From the NCBI GenBank assembly GCA_022567295.1, contig JADFHE010000014.1:1-64000 (forward strand): a stretch of DNA of 64,000 nucleotides, in the 5' to 3' direction. This DNA comes from Pseudomonadota bacterium. GTDB taxonomy: Bacteria; Pseudomonadota; Gammaproteobacteria; Steroidobacterales; Woeseiaceae. Shown in pieces: positions 10,369 through 24,654 of this stretch; position 1 is the first letter of the stretch, and each line of letters opens with the position of its first letter. Below the pieces are notes generated by a model that was not told the origin of the DNA, searched no databases, and saw nothing but the letters and a program-made list of their open reading frames with translations. The translations under genes and the position numbers were made by a program.

Positions 10369-11292
10369 TTACTCGGCTGGTTTGCGTTTGACGATATCCG
10401 TTGCAAGCGCCATCATTGAGGTCAGATCGGCAAGATTTGCCGGAATAACGAATGTGTTGCCAGCTTTCGCGAGCTTGCCGAACTCACCAATATATTGCTC
10501 GGCAATGCGTAACTGCATCGCTTCAGGTCCGCCCCGCTCAATCACTGCGCTCGCGACTTTCTTCAGACCCTCCGACGTTGCCGTCGCAACCGCGAGAATG
10601 GCCTGGGCTTCACCCTGAGCCTCGTTGATCTGCTGCATCTTCACAGCTTCTGACTCTTTGATCAGGCGTTGCTTGTCACCTTCGGCCTCGTTGATCTTGG
10701 CGTCACGTTCACCTTCGGATGTCAGGATGACGGCACGCTTTTCGCGCTCGGCACGCATTTGTTTTTCCATCGCGTTCAGCACATCGTGCGGCGGATTGAT
10801 GTTCTTGATTTCGTAACGCATAACTTTCACGCCCCAGGGTTCACTGGCCTTATCCAGCTCTGAAACGACATTCTGGTTAATCGTGCCGCGTTCTTCGAAG
10901 GTGCGATCAAGATCGATCTTGCCGATCTCGCTACGCAAGGTCGTTTGCGCGAGCTGGGAAATAGCAAACATGTAGTTTCCGATGCCGTAAGACGCGCGCG
11001 CTGGGTCCAATACCTGCATGTACAGAACGCCGTCAACACCCACCTGAACATTGTCATTTGTAATGCAGATTTGTTCGTCGATATCGATCGCCTGCTCTTT
11101 CAGCGTGTGTTTGTAGGCTATTCGCTCAAGAAACGGAATGAGGATGTGAAAGCCCGCATTGAGCGTCTTGCTGTACTTGCCCAGCCGCTCAATGACGAAT
11201 CCATTCTGCTGCGGCACAATAACGGCCGTCTTAAATAAAACAACAACTGCAACAAAAACGAAAAACAGCGCAACGACAGTACCTTTGTCCAT
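10369..11292 (-). CDS. SPFH/Band 7 (stomatin/QmcA-like) membrane protein
   Basis: VPQQNGFVIERLGKYSKTLNAGFHILIPFLERIAYKHTLKEQAIDI. Confidence 0.94.
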   Translation of the reverse strand: MDKGTVVALFFVFVAVVVLFKTAVIVPQQNGFVIERLGKYSKTLNAGFHILIPFLERIAYKHTLKEQAIDIDEQICITNDNVQVGVDGVLYMQVLDPARASYGIGNYMFAISQLAQTTLRSEIGKIDLDRTFEERGTINQNVVSELDKASEPWGVKVMRYEIKNINPPHDVLNAMEKQMRAEREKRAVILTSEGERDAKINEAEGDKQRLIKESEAVKMQQINEAQGEAQAILAVATATSEGLKKVASAVIERGGPEAMQLRIAEQYIGEFGKLAKAGNTFVIPANLADLTSMMALATDIVKRKPAE

Positions 11293-11316
11293 AATAAGCT
11301 CCTATGTGAATTGAAA

Positions 11317-11748
11317 TTATTGTGCTTCGATGTGCAGCGTCAGACCATCGACCTTGACGACTTTCGCGCGCGATCCCGCGATAATCGGAGCGGTACCGGT
11401 ATTGCGAACTGTCCAGCCGGTGCCGCGGTACTCCGCACGGGTTTCGCTGCCCGGCGCCAGGTCTTCATCCATACCGACGGTGTCACCTGAGATCGTGTCA
11501 CCAAATCCCCTGGCACCGCCGCGGATTTTTTCATAGAGGCTTTTGCGAAACGTAAAAAACGAAATCAGTGCGAGTACGGCAAAAAGCGTCCATTGAGCCC
11601 ACTCGGGCATCGACACGCCAAATAAACCGGCGAGGCCCACAAGTGCCGCCGAGAGTCCCAGAAATACCAGGTAAAACTGCACATCGATCGCGAACAGTTC
11701 TAAACCCAGTAAGACTGCGCCAAGTACCAGCCAACTCCACCAGGTCAT
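11317..11748 (-). CDS. NfeD family protein
   Basis: TM helices plus C-terminal OB-fold-like YRGTGWTVRNTGTAPIIAGSRAKVVKVDGLTLHIEA; paired with SPFH gene. Confidence 0.9.
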   Translation of the reverse strand: MTWWSWLVLGAVLLGLELFAIDVQFYLVFLGLSAALVGLAGLFGVSMPEWAQWTLFAVLALISFFTFRKSLYEKIRGGARGFGDTISGDTVGMDEDLAPGSETRAEYRGTGWTVRNTGTAPIIAGSRAKVVKVDGLTLHIEAQ

Positions 11749-11883
11749 AACCGTACTCCTCTGATTTCAAGCCCATACTATATCGCGGTTTCGTCTTTAG
11801 CGGCAGATTGAAAGCGAGTCACATAGCCACATTATGGGGTACCATCCTGTGCGCCGCCAGAAAACGAAAAACAGGGGATCGGC

Positions 11884-13431
11884 ATGCAGGCAGTTTTCAA
11901 TTGGATCGCACGAGTCTTTTGGCAAGATCCAGCTCTTTGTTTTCAAGGGGCCAACGAATTTACCGCCTACGTCGGTTGTGTCAACGGGATTATTTGGAGC
12001 GAGGCACTCATCTATCTATGCCTCGGTACCGGATTGTTCTTCTCAATCCTGACGAAATTCGTACAAGTTCGAATGTTCAAGGAAATGATTCGCTTGTTGT
12101 TCTCGGGCAAGGAGTCGGAGCGTGGCATTTCCTCGTTTCAGGCATTGGCTGTCTCGCTTTCGGGCCGTGTTGGTACCGGTAATATTGCTGGAGTTGCTGC
12201 CGCCATCGGCTTTGGCGGTCCCGGCGCAGTCTTCTGGATGTGGGTCGTCGCATTTCTCGGTGCTGCAACGGCTTATATCGAATCGGCGTTGGGACAGATC
12301 TACAAGGAAGAAGACGAAGGCCAGCTTCGCGGTGGTCCTGCGTACTACATCGAAAAAGCCATGGGCCAGAAATGGTACGCATGGATATTTGCGATTACTA
12401 CGATTATCGCGACCGGCTTGCTGTTGCCAGGTGTGCAGTCAAATAGCATTGGTAACGCCGCAGAACTCGCCTTCGGCGGCGAAACGATGATCAATTTCAT
12501 GGGCGACAGTGTTTCTGCCACCAAGATGACGGCGGCGGTTGTCATCGTGGGCATTCTTGGTTTCATCATCTTTGGTGGTGTAAAGCGTATCGCACACGTC
12601 ACACAGATTGTCGTGCCGGTCATGGCCTTGGGTTACGTTCTAATGGCCATCGGCATTATCGGTTTTCATATCTCTGAGCTTCCGGAAATCCTTTCTTTGA
12701 TATTCACAGACGCGTTCACACCGATGGCAGGCGTTGGCGCAGCGATCGGGTGGGGAGTGAAACGCGGTGTCTACTCGAATGAAGCGGGCCAGGGAACCGG
12801 ACCTCACGCGGCAGCGGCCGCTGAAGTGGATCATCCCGCACAACAGGGACTGGTGCAGGCATTTTCAGTATATGTCGACACTTTGTTTGTCTGTTCTGCC
12901 ACCGCGTTCATGATTTTGATCACCAACCAATATTACGTAGCCGGTATCGATTCGTCAGTGAGTGGTGGCCTGCTGGGCAGTGACGTGATTATCAGTAGCC
13001 CGGCATTCACCCAGCTTGCGTTAGAAAGCGTGATGGGCGGATTCGGCAAGGTTTTCGTTGCGATTGCGCTGTTTTTCTTCGCGTTTACGACATTGCTGGC
13101 GTACTACTACATTGCGGAAACCAATGTCGCGTGGGTGCGGAGAACATTCAGATTTCCGGGAGAACTGACCGTTTTGAAAATTGCACTCATGGCCTCAGTG
13201 TTCTACGGCACGATACGATCTGCGGATATTGCCTGGGCGATGGGCGACATCGGCGTGGGGCTGATGGCCTGGCTCAATATCATCGGCATTTTGATTCTGT
13301 TCATCATGGGTCGTCCGGCATTAAAGGCCCTGCAAGACTATGAGCGGCAGAGAAAGGCCGGCGTCGAGAGATACACGTTCAACCCTGAAGAACTAGGCAT
13401 CAAGAACGCGGACTTCTGGACCAAGCAACTG

Positions 13432-13434
<3 letters not shown>
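11884..13434 (+). CDS. AGCS family sodium:alanine/glycine symporter
   Basis: SLSGRVGTGNIAGVAAAIGFGGPGAVFWMWVVAFLGAATAYIESALGQIYK; EAGQGTGPHAAAAAEVDHPAQQGLVQAFSVYVDT. Confidence 0.95.
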
Positions 13435-16211
<2,777 letters not shown>

Positions 16212-16215
<4 letters not shown>

Positions 16216-19091
16216 TGGGTCTTCCGTTTCGTTTTCTCTGGCGTGGTCACTCGGCTCGCCTCAGACTTTATACCGAGTGCGGCTTCCACCAGGGCCTGCT
16301 GCTGTTGCAGATGAATTTTGAAAATACCAGAAGCAGGCGCCGCCGCACTGGCCCGCCCTGCATAGTAAAGCTGCTGATGATCCTTCAGGGGATCCTGCAG
16401 GCGATGCTTTATTTGATACCAGGCGCCCTGATTGAGGGGTTCTTCCTGGCACCAGACCACTTCTTCGACGTGCGCATACCGCTTCACTAGGTCAGCGTAT
16501 TCGTTGATGGGGAAAGGATAAATTTGTTCGACGCGTATTAACGCAACGTCGTTAATGTCATGCACTTCGCGTGCCTCAAGCAAATCGAAATAAACCTTAC
16601 CGCTGCAAAATACGAGGCGACGAGTTTTCTTTGTGTCGATCGCCTCGTTCTCGGGGATAATCAATTCGAATTGACCGTTTGAGAGCTCATCGATTGACGA
16701 TACCGACTGCTTGTGGCGTAGCAAGCTTTTCGGGGTCATCACGATGAGCGGTTTGCGGTAATTGCGTACCTGCTGGCGACGGATCATGTGGAACATTTGC
16801 GCCGGCGTAGATGGAACGCAGACCTGTATATTGTGCTCGGCGCAAAGCTGCAGGAAACGCTCGAGACGCGCGGACGAGTGCTCTGGTCCCTGTCCTTCAT
16901 ATCCATGCGGCAAGAACATCGTTAGCCCACAGAGGCGACCCCATTTCGCCTCGCCGGAGCTGATGAATTGATCGATAACGACCTGTGCCCCGTTGGCGAA
17001 GTCGCCAAACTGGCCCTCCCAAATTACTAACGTATTCGGTTCGGTACTTGCGTAGCCATACTCGAAACCAAGCACCGCTTCTTCCGACAGCAGTGAGTCG
17101 ATGACGCGGAAGGCGTCGGGCCGGTCAACAACGTGCGCCAATGGTGTGTACTCACGATTATTCAACTGGTTGTGCACTACCGCGTGGCGGTGAAAAAACG
17201 TCCCGCGACCAGTATCCTGACCCACCAGCCGAACATCGTGGCCATCTCGCAGCAAAGAAGCGTATGCCATCGTCTCTGCAAAACCCCAATCCATGGGTAC
17301 AGCACCGGCGACCATTTTCACACGCTCGTCCATTATGCGTTGTACCCGACCGTGCGGTTTCATGTCCGGCGGCAGTGTCGTCACCAGCGTACCAAGATCG
17401 GCAACCGTCTTTGGACTGATCGCCGTATCATGTGGATCGTCCCATTGCGTGTGCAGGAACGGCGTCCAGTCAACCGTGAACGCGTTGCCGATCATTCCGA
17501 GAGACGCTTGTTGCACCGGCGCGCCACGATCCAGGCGATCCCGGTACTCATCCTGAAGCTTCGACGCACCGGCCGCCGTTGCCAGCTGCAGTTCGACAAG
17601 CCGGTCCACATACAATTCCCGCGTCGTCTTGCGGCTCTTGATCCGGCCATACATGATCGGCTGCGTCGCGGCGGGCTCATCGGCCTCGTTGTGGCCATGG
17701 CGCCGATAACAAACAAGATCGATCACGACGTCTTTATTGAATTTTTGCCGATACTTCAGGGCAAGGCGCGTCACGAAAATTACTGCTTCCGGATCATCGC
17801 CATTCACATGGAAGATGGGCGCCTCGATCATCTTGGCGACATCGCTGCAATAGTCAGTCGAACGAGCGTCCGACGGGCGGCTGGTTGTGAAGCCTATCTG
17901 ATTATTCACGACAACGTGAATAGTACCGCCAGTACGAAAACCGTTCGTCTGCGACATCTGAAAAGTTTCTGTAACAACGCCCTGAGCAGAGAACGCGGCG
18001 TCGCCGTGGATTAGAACCGGCAAGACTTCTTGCCGCTCTTTGTCGCCGCGGCGTTGCTGGCGAGCTCGCACCGATCCTTCAACAACGGGATCAACAATTT
18101 CCAGATGCGACGGATTGAATGCGAGCACAATGTGCACGTTGCCACCCGGCGTCTTCATGTCCGCCGAGAATCCTTTGTGGTACTTCACATCCCCTGAGCC
18201 TTTGAGCTCATCGGCGTCGTACTTGCCCTCGAACTCCTCGAACAATTCCTCCGGGGACTTGCCAAGAATGTTAACGAGAACGTTGATGCGGCCGCGGTGC
18301 GCCATGCCGAATACTATTTCCTCGATACCCGATGCTCCGCCCTGCTGAATAATGTCATCGAGCAGCGGGATAAGGCTCTCGCCACCTTCCAGCGAGAAAC
18401 GCTTCTGTCCGACATAACGTGTGTGCAGGTAACGCTCGATGCCTTCTGCGCCCGTTAGCTTCTCCAGTATGTAGAGCCGCTCTTCGTCGCTGAGCGTGTC
18501 AGCCGCCGCCCCTCGTTCGAATCGCTGTCGTAACCAGAGGCGTTCGCGGGCACGGGAGATATGAGCAAATTCGGCGCCTATCTTCCCGCAGTAAATCTTT
18601 TGCAACAAAGCAAGAATGTCACGCAACTTCATGCGCTCTTTGACGGTACCTGCCAGGACTCCTGTGTAAAATTCCAGGTCCATGTCAGACTCGGCCAATC
18701 CGAGGTAATCTAGTTTCAAAACGCCGGGCGTCGGACGTTCCATCAAACCCAATGGATCGATATCGGCGATCTGGTGTCCGCGAAGACTGTATACCTGGAT
18801 CAGTCGCGACACCGCCGCTTGTTTTTCACCTGACGTTGTAGTTTTCGCCGCGGAGCGCGTGACGACCAGACCCGCTTTTCGACCTGCGCGAGATTCCCGG
18901 CGCAACTGATCGCGGATTGATGAGTGCGCAATTTCGGTCGCTGAATCTCCCATAGATTCAAAATATTCGCGCCACCCCTCAGGTATCGACTGTGGCTGTT
19001 CGAGATACTGCTCGTACAGCGACTCAACGGCACTCGCGTTAGCACCGAACAGTGGCGTTGATGCCAATTGTTCTTTGAGGGAATGACTCAT
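16212..19091 (-). CDS. sucA: 2-oxoglutarate dehydrogenase E1 component
   Basis: [59 protein letters not shown]. Confidence 0.98.
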
Positions 19092-19213
19092 CTTTTCAAG
19101 GGTTTATGCGGACCGGTAAACCTAAGTCCGAAGACTCCTGCCGGGGCTCAAAAAGGGGGCGCTAGTTTATCCCAAGCGCACTGCAGAAGGAATCTGTTGT
19201 GCGCCGTTTCGAG

Positions 19214-19708
19214 TCACAACTTGCTGAAGAGACTGACCAATTCGTAGCAAACGAGGCAGGCATAGCATGAAAAGAATACCGTCAGCAGCATGCCGGTTCG
19301 AAAGCGGTTCAAGAAACGAGACTTCGCCAGGAATACGAGTACAAATATTCCGAATCCCGTCATAGCCAGTTTGGTGCTCGTAAACAACACGGTACTTTGC
19401 GCAATGACTGCCTCCATGATCGGATTGGCCTCGATCATGCCAAGTTCCAGCAGCTGTAACGTCAGAAAGGCATCGGCACATGACAACAACATGATTCCGG
19501 TTGCGAGGAAAAACAACCACGGATGATGCCAGTCGAGAAACACCACGTCCTCATCGGCTGTCCGACGATGCTCACGACGGCGTGAACGTGCGAAACCGAA
19601 TATGACCGTTCGCCAAGAGAAATCGCGGCGTTCAGAGCTTGCACGTTTATCAGTTTCTGACCTGCCTGCTTCCATGGGCTTTTGTTTCCTTCTACTGTCT
19701 ATAGTCAT
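19214..19708 (-). CDS. DUF5658-like small membrane protein
   Basis: Basic N-terminus then 3-4 TM helices (FLATGIMLLSCADAFLTLQLLELGMIEANPIM); family call from memory, start uncertain. Confidence 0.6.
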   Translation of the reverse strand: MTIDSRRKQKPMEAGRSETDKRASSERRDFSWRTVIFGFARSRRREHRRTADEDVVFLDWHHPWLFFLATGIMLLSCADAFLTLQLLELGMIEANPIMEAVIAQSTVLFTSTKLAMTGFGIFVLVFLAKSRFLNRFRTGMLLTVFFSCYACLVCYELVSLFSKL

Positions 19709-20061
19709 TTCCACCGGCGTTTTGCAATACCGGAGAATACTCGAATGCCTTTCGTTCACGGGCCTGCCGACCAAAAAACCGAATAACGCTGGACGAATCA
19801 TATTGGGATCACCCACGTTGAAACTGTGACAGGCCCTGCAAATTTGCACTTGCCGAGCACCACTGACACCGCAATGACCGCCACCCGCTCGAAAGTTTTC
19901 CGTTACGCAAACCCTCTAGAGCGTGTCCCTGTATGAAATATAAAGCAATTTCTGGGCCAGTGCCCCATCGTTTTGATTTGATGCTCAATTTTGCTTTAGT
20001 GCGCTTTCGGTCCCGGATGTTTTGTATAATTTGCCGACACGGGTTGATCGGATACGGTGCG

Positions 20062-21279
20062 ATGAAGGGCTACACGGGTATTTTGGCCAATGGGCAAGCC
20101 ATACATTATGTTGACAAGAAACGCTGGCTCTGGATCCTGTCTGTCATTTATCCGCTGCAACCATTTATCGCAATTTGGCTGCATTCCCGCAGCGGTGCCG
20201 AGGCATGGTTCATCTTACCCTTTCTATCCAATTATCTGATCGCACCTGTCATTGACTGGTTAATCGGTGAGGACAGTAATAACCCTCCCGAAGAAGTGGT
20301 GATGCAGCTCGATCAGGATCATTACTATCGCCGACTAACCTACATCGTTATGCCACTGCACTTCATCAGTTTGATTGGCGCAACCTGGTATGCCACCGCG
20401 CAACCCCTGAGCTGGTGGGCGTTTCTGCTGCTGGCAGCATTTACCGGCATTATTGCAGGACTGGCGATCAACACGGGCCACGAACTCGGGCACAAGAATT
20501 CCAGACTCGAAAAACTGCTCGCGAAGATAGTGCTTGCGGTTCCCGCTTACGGCCATTTCACAATCGAGCACAATCGCGGACATCATAAGCACGTTGCAAC
20601 CCATCGGGATCCGGCAAGTGCGCGCATGGGGGAAAGCATCTACCGATTTGCACTGCGGGAAATTCCGGGCGCTTTCAAGGGTGGCTGGGCAATCGAAAAA
20701 GAGCGGCTAACCAGTCGCGGCAAGTCGATCTGGCACCCGAATAATCAAATACTGCAATCCTATGCGCTAACCGCGGCGCTGAGTTTGACTATGTTGCTCG
20801 TATTTGGCTGGAAGGTCATTCCGTTCCTGATTATTCACAACCTGTTCGCCTACTGGCAGCTCACGAGCGCAAATTACATCGAACATTACGGCCTGCTCCG
20901 CAACATGGGCAACGATGGCAAGCCGGAGCGCTGTGAGCCCCATCATTCGTGGAACAGCAATCATATTTTCAGCAACCTGGTGTTGTTTCACCTCGAACGG
21001 CATTCGGATCACCATACTCACCCGCTGCGGCGCTACCAGTCGCTGCGGCATTTCGATGCTTTGCCGCGGCTGCCGAATGGCTATTTCGGCATGTACGTGC
21101 TCGCCTATTTGCCGTGGCTCTGGTTTAGAGTGATGGACAAACGCCTCATGGCGCTTCCCCACGTTGCTGGCGATCTGGATAATGTGAACATTGATCCCGC
21201 TGCTCACCCCTCCCTATTTCTGAAGTGGGGCCGCAACCAGATGACTGAGCCTACCTATACCGACCTTCCGGGATTATAG
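20062..21279 (+). CDS. alkB: AlkB-type alkane 1-monooxygenase
   Basis: His-box motifs NTGHELGHK, EHNRGHHKHVATHRDPASA, LERHSDHHTHPLRRYQSLRHF plus NYIEHYGLLR; start at MKGYTG preferred. Confidence 0.93.
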   Translation: MKGYTGILANGQAIHYVDKKRWLWILSVIYPLQPFIAIWLHSRSGAEAWFILPFLSNYLIAPVIDWLIGEDSNNPPEEVVMQLDQDHYYRRLTYIVMPLHFISLIGATWYATAQPLSWWAFLLLAAFTGIIAGLAINTGHELGHKNSRLEKLLAKIVLAVPAYGHFTIEHNRGHHKHVATHRDPASARMGESIYRFALREIPGAFKGGWAIEKERLTSRGKSIWHPNNQILQSYALTAALSLTMLLVFGWKVIPFLIIHNLFAYWQLTSANYIEHYGLLRNMGNDGKPERCEPHHSWNSNHIFSNLVLFHLERHSDHHTHPLRRYQSLRHFDALPRLPNGYFGMYVLAYLPWLWFRVMDKRLMALPHVAGDLDNVNIDPAAHPSLFLKWGRNQMTEPTYTDLPGL

Positions 21280-21356
21280 AACCGCAGTCCAAATCCAGTG
21301 CAATTGCCAAGATTTGGATGAGCCATCGCTGAACTTGTAATCGTACCCTTGCGCGA

Positions 21357-22178
21357 ATGACGGCTCGCCGTATTCCAACAAGAACACTAGTCGCTGTGTT
21401 GCTGGCGACGATAGCGGGATTGGTTGCACGCACCGTAATTCAGGGCCAGTTCACCAAAGCCGGAATATCCCCTGACATTGCAGCGGATGTCTCCTACCTG
21501 ATCGTTCCGGTCGTCCTCGCCTTGCTGCTCTTTCCGCTCTGGCGGACGGAGAGATCATTCCTCGCGAAGCAGTTTCACCGGGCGGACCTCAGCTATCGTG
21601 TGGTCGTGAATGCGATCGTTATCGGATTTATTATGCGATTCATTTGGTGGAGTCAGTTGATCGCTGGAGTCTCTTTCGGGATTTACTACTCGGCCGACCC
21701 TGGTGCGATTGTTGGACCGGTTTTTTCGTTCCGATGCGCAGCCCCTGATATTTTGGTACTGGGATTCGTCGTAATGGCGATTCTAGTGCCAGTTATCGAA
21801 GAGGTCGTGCATCGCGGCTACTTTTTGACCGCCTTTCGTCAGCGAGGATTTTTCGTTTCAATACTGATCTCGGCACTCATTTTCGCCGTCCTGCACCGGG
21901 TTGCCTCGCTGCCGTATGTGTTTCTGGCCGGCCTGGTTCTTGGAACGCAGTATTGGATTACTCGTTCTCTATGGTCGTCTGTGCTGACTCACGCGACGAT
22001 GAACGGCTTAGTCCAGATCGATTGGCGGTGTATGTCGGGACAATGGAATCCGCAAGCCGCTGACATACCGGTCGTGATACCGGGAGTCCTGGCGCTGGTA
22101 ACGCTCGCAGGCTGCCTTCTGACTCTTTATGTCCTGCTACGGAAAATGGCTACCGGGGCGCACGAGACGCCCCGGTAG
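21357..22178 (+). CDS. CPBP (CAAX-like/Abi) family intramembrane metalloprotease
   Basis: Motif 1 EEVVHRGYFLTAFRQRG, motif 2 FAVLHR, motif 3 LTHATMNGLVQ; multiple TM helices. Confidence 0.88.
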   Translation: MTARRIPTRTLVAVLLATIAGLVARTVIQGQFTKAGISPDIAADVSYLIVPVVLALLLFPLWRTERSFLAKQFHRADLSYRVVVNAIVIGFIMRFIWWSQLIAGVSFGIYYSADPGAIVGPVFSFRCAAPDILVLGFVVMAILVPVIEEVVHRGYFLTAFRQRGFFVSILISALIFAVLHRVASLPYVFLAGLVLGTQYWITRSLWSSVLTHATMNGLVQIDWRCMSGQWNPQAADIPVVIPGVLALVTLAGCLLTLYVLLRKMATGAHETPR

Positions 22179-22185
22179 CGAATCG

Positions 22186-22374
22186 TCAAAGTGCGTTAGC
22201 CACGCGCTCAATGATATGCGAAGTTGCCGCTACCAAGCCTTCGTAAATGTTGATGAGATCGTCGCCAATCGTCGTCGTGTCGGAAACCCCGCCGTAGGTA
22301 TTTCCATCGCCCGAAGAACAATCGTCTCCGGCACCCGATACCATACTCATCTCGCTCATTGTAAGTTCTCGCAT
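22186..22374 (-). CDS. Small secreted-peptide precursor with bacteriocin/microcin-type double-glycine leader
   Basis: MRELTMSEMSMVSGAG|DDCSSGDGNTYGGVSDTTTIGDDLINIYEGLVAATSHIIERVANAL; ATG at 22374 preceded by AAAAGGAGATTGAA (strong SD). Confidence 0.7.
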   Translation of the reverse strand: MRELTMSEMSMVSGAGDDCSSGDGNTYGGVSDTTTIGDDLINIYEGLVAATSHIIERVANAL

Positions 22375-22587
22375 TTCAATCTCCTTTTGATTCGCTGTAC
22401 GCGCGTCCTGCGCCATCTCAATCTAGCCCGCTGGTGACCGTAGCGCCGCACCCGAATCGGCGTAATTACTGCAGATTTGACATATTCCATCCTTCTTCCT
22501 CGCCCTGTGATGCGTCGCACAGCCGGAACCGTGACGGCCATATACGCTGCCACTAGCATATCTTGGCTTGGGCACATGGGAATTATC

Positions 22588-23259
22588 ATGAACAGATCAG
22601 TGATCAATGCAGCGCTTGTGGCGCTGGTTTTATCGGCGTCGGGCGCCGTGCACGCCGATTTTGGGATCGGAGCGAAAGCCGGAACACTAGGTCTGGGTCT
22701 TGAGGGACGCTGGAGTCCTTTGCCGTGGGTTGATGTACGCATAGGCGTGAACCAATTCGATTACGACGTTTCGGGATCGCTAGCTGGTATCGAGTACGAC
22801 TCTACACTTGCATTGGACACTTACTACGTGACCGGTAATTTTCGTTTTCCGCTGAGTCCGTTTCGTGTGACGGCCGGTGTATTCTCGAACGGCAACGAAC
22901 TGCAAATGACGAGTCAAGACACCGGTGGCGCCGACTTAACGATTGGCGGTATTTCCTTCTCGGCAGCCGATTTTGGTACTTTGCAAAGCACATCTTCTTT
23001 TGAAAAAACTTCGCCCTACCTGGGCTTTGGATACGATTTTGAAGTATTTGGCAAAGTCGGTTTGAATTTTGACCTGGGTGTGTTGTGGCAAGGCGAACCA
23101 TCCGTCTCCTTGACCGCCAGCGGCCTCGAATCGGCGCCGACGCAAGTTCAAGCATTGCTGATACCAGCTCTTGAAGCCGAGCGTCTCGAACTTGAAGGTG
23201 AAATCAGCGACTTCAAAGCCTGGCCGGTTATTTCGCTGGCCTTCATTTACAACTTCTAG
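22588..23259 (+). CDS. Outer-membrane beta-barrel-like protein
   Basis: Signal peptide MNRSVINAALVALVLSASGAVHA; amphipathic strands; terminal aromatic FIYNF. Confidence 0.75.
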   Translation: MNRSVINAALVALVLSASGAVHADFGIGAKAGTLGLGLEGRWSPLPWVDVRIGVNQFDYDVSGSLAGIEYDSTLALDTYYVTGNFRFPLSPFRVTAGVFSNGNELQMTSQDTGGADLTIGGISFSAADFGTLQSTSSFEKTSPYLGFGYDFEVFGKVGLNFDLGVLWQGEPSVSLTASGLESAPTQVQALLIPALEAERLELEGEISDFKAWPVISLAFIYNF

Positions 23260-24654
23260 TTAGCCGCGGCGATCCTTTTCGCGGTTTTTATGCCGCTGTG
23301 CGATCGCCAGGATCGCCTCGAGACTTCGATCGACATCATGTTCAGTCGTCGACCAGTTGCACACGCTGATTCGCATCGCCGTTTTTTGCTGCCATACCGT
23401 GACACCGCACCAGCAGGTGCCGTCATCCTGAATGTCCTCGATGATGCTGCGGTTCGTCGCATCATCGCCGAACGACACCAGGACCTGGTTCAGAACCACA
23501 TCGTTCAATACATCAAATCCAGCCTTACTCAATCCGTTAGCGAAGCGTCGTGCGTTACTACAGCATCGATCGATCATTTCGGCGACGCCCTGCCTGCCAA
23601 GTGATTTCAGGGCAGCCCATACGTCCACACCGCGCGCACGACGCGACAGTTCCGGAGTGAAGTCGGAGGGGTTCCGAAACTCAGTTTCTGTCATCAGGTA
23701 TTCGGCTGTTATCGCCATGGCGGACTTCAATGCTGCCGTATCACGTACGAAGGCGACGCCACTGTCGTATGGCACATTCAGCCATTTGTGAGCGTCGGTA
23801 GCCCACGAATCCGCCGCCGCAAAACCTGAGCATAGATGAGCGCGATTTGGCGATGCAGCCGCCCACAGACCGAATGCTCCATCAACATGCACCCAGGCGC
23901 CTTTGGGTTTGGCCAACTCGCAAATATCACCGACCGGGTCGAACGCGCCTGTATTGACGTTACCGGCCTGGGTGCAGATGATCGTCGGGCCGTTAATCGC
24001 AGGAAACCGGCTTGCGTCGATTCGACCCTGGCCATCGACTGGCGCCCTGACAACACGATTGCGCCCAAAACCGAGCAACCCCAGCGATTTGAATACTGTC
24101 GGGTGAGTTTCCTCTGAGACAATAATCGTTATGGGTGGTGCGCCAATCAAACCATCGGCTTCGACATTCCAGTCGATATCCCAATAGACACGATTGCGAG
24201 CCGCCGCTAATGCTGTGAAATTTGCAACGGTGGCACCGGTCACAAAGGAAGCGGCAGAGCCCTGTGGCAGACCGAATAGCTCGATCATCCAATCCATCGC
24301 GACGCGTTCGAGTGTGGACGTTGCTGGCGTAACCTCGTGCATGCCGACGTTCTGATCCCATGCCGTAGTAAGCCAGTTCGTAGCGACGGTTACGGGTAAC
24401 GACCCGCCGATGACGAATCCAAAATAGCGCGGACCTGCCATCGTGACGGTCGCCGGGGAACCGACCTCATCCAGAATCGCCAGCACCTCATTATCGTCAG
24501 TACCGGCCTCAGGCATTGGCTCGATAAATCGCTCGACACCGGCGATAGCTTCGCGTGACGGCGCGACATGACGCTCCGCAGCGTTTTCTCTGTAGTCTGC
24601 ACCGCGCGCCGCTGCATCGATCAACAGGCTGCGAATTTTCGAATTGTCAGGCAT
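23260..24654 (-). CDS. PLP-dependent decarboxylase (group II / aromatic-L-amino-acid decarboxylase-like)
   Basis: FVTGATVANFTALAAARN; WVHVDGAFGLWAAASP; DSWATDAHKWLNVPYDSG (PLP Lys). Confidence 0.92.
   Translation of the reverse strand: MPDNSKIRSLLIDAAARGADYRENAAERHVAPSREAIAGVERFIEPMPEAGTDDNEVLAILDEVGSPATVTMAGPRYFGFVIGGSLPVTVATNWLTTAWDQNVGMHEVTPATSTLERVAMDWMIELFGLPQGSAASFVTGATVANFTALAAARNRVYWDIDWNVEADGLIGAPPITIIVSEETHPTVFKSLGLLGFGRNRVVRAPVDGQGRIDASRFPAINGPTIICTQAGNVNTGAFDPVGDICELAKPKGAWVHVDGAFGLWAAASPNRAHLCSGFAAADSWATDAHKWLNVPYDSGVAFVRDTAALKSAMAITAEYLMTETEFRNPSDFTPELSRRARGVDVWAALKSLGRQGVAEMIDRCCSNARRFANGLSKAGFDVLNDVVLNQVLVSFGDDATNRSIIEDIQDDGTCWCGVTVWQQKTAMRISVCNWSTTEHDVDRSLEAILAIAQRHKNREKDRRG

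Noticed and set aside
17133-18014. 293-aa plus ORF inside sucA
   Set aside because: Antisense shadow of sucA; R/H-rich with no family features.
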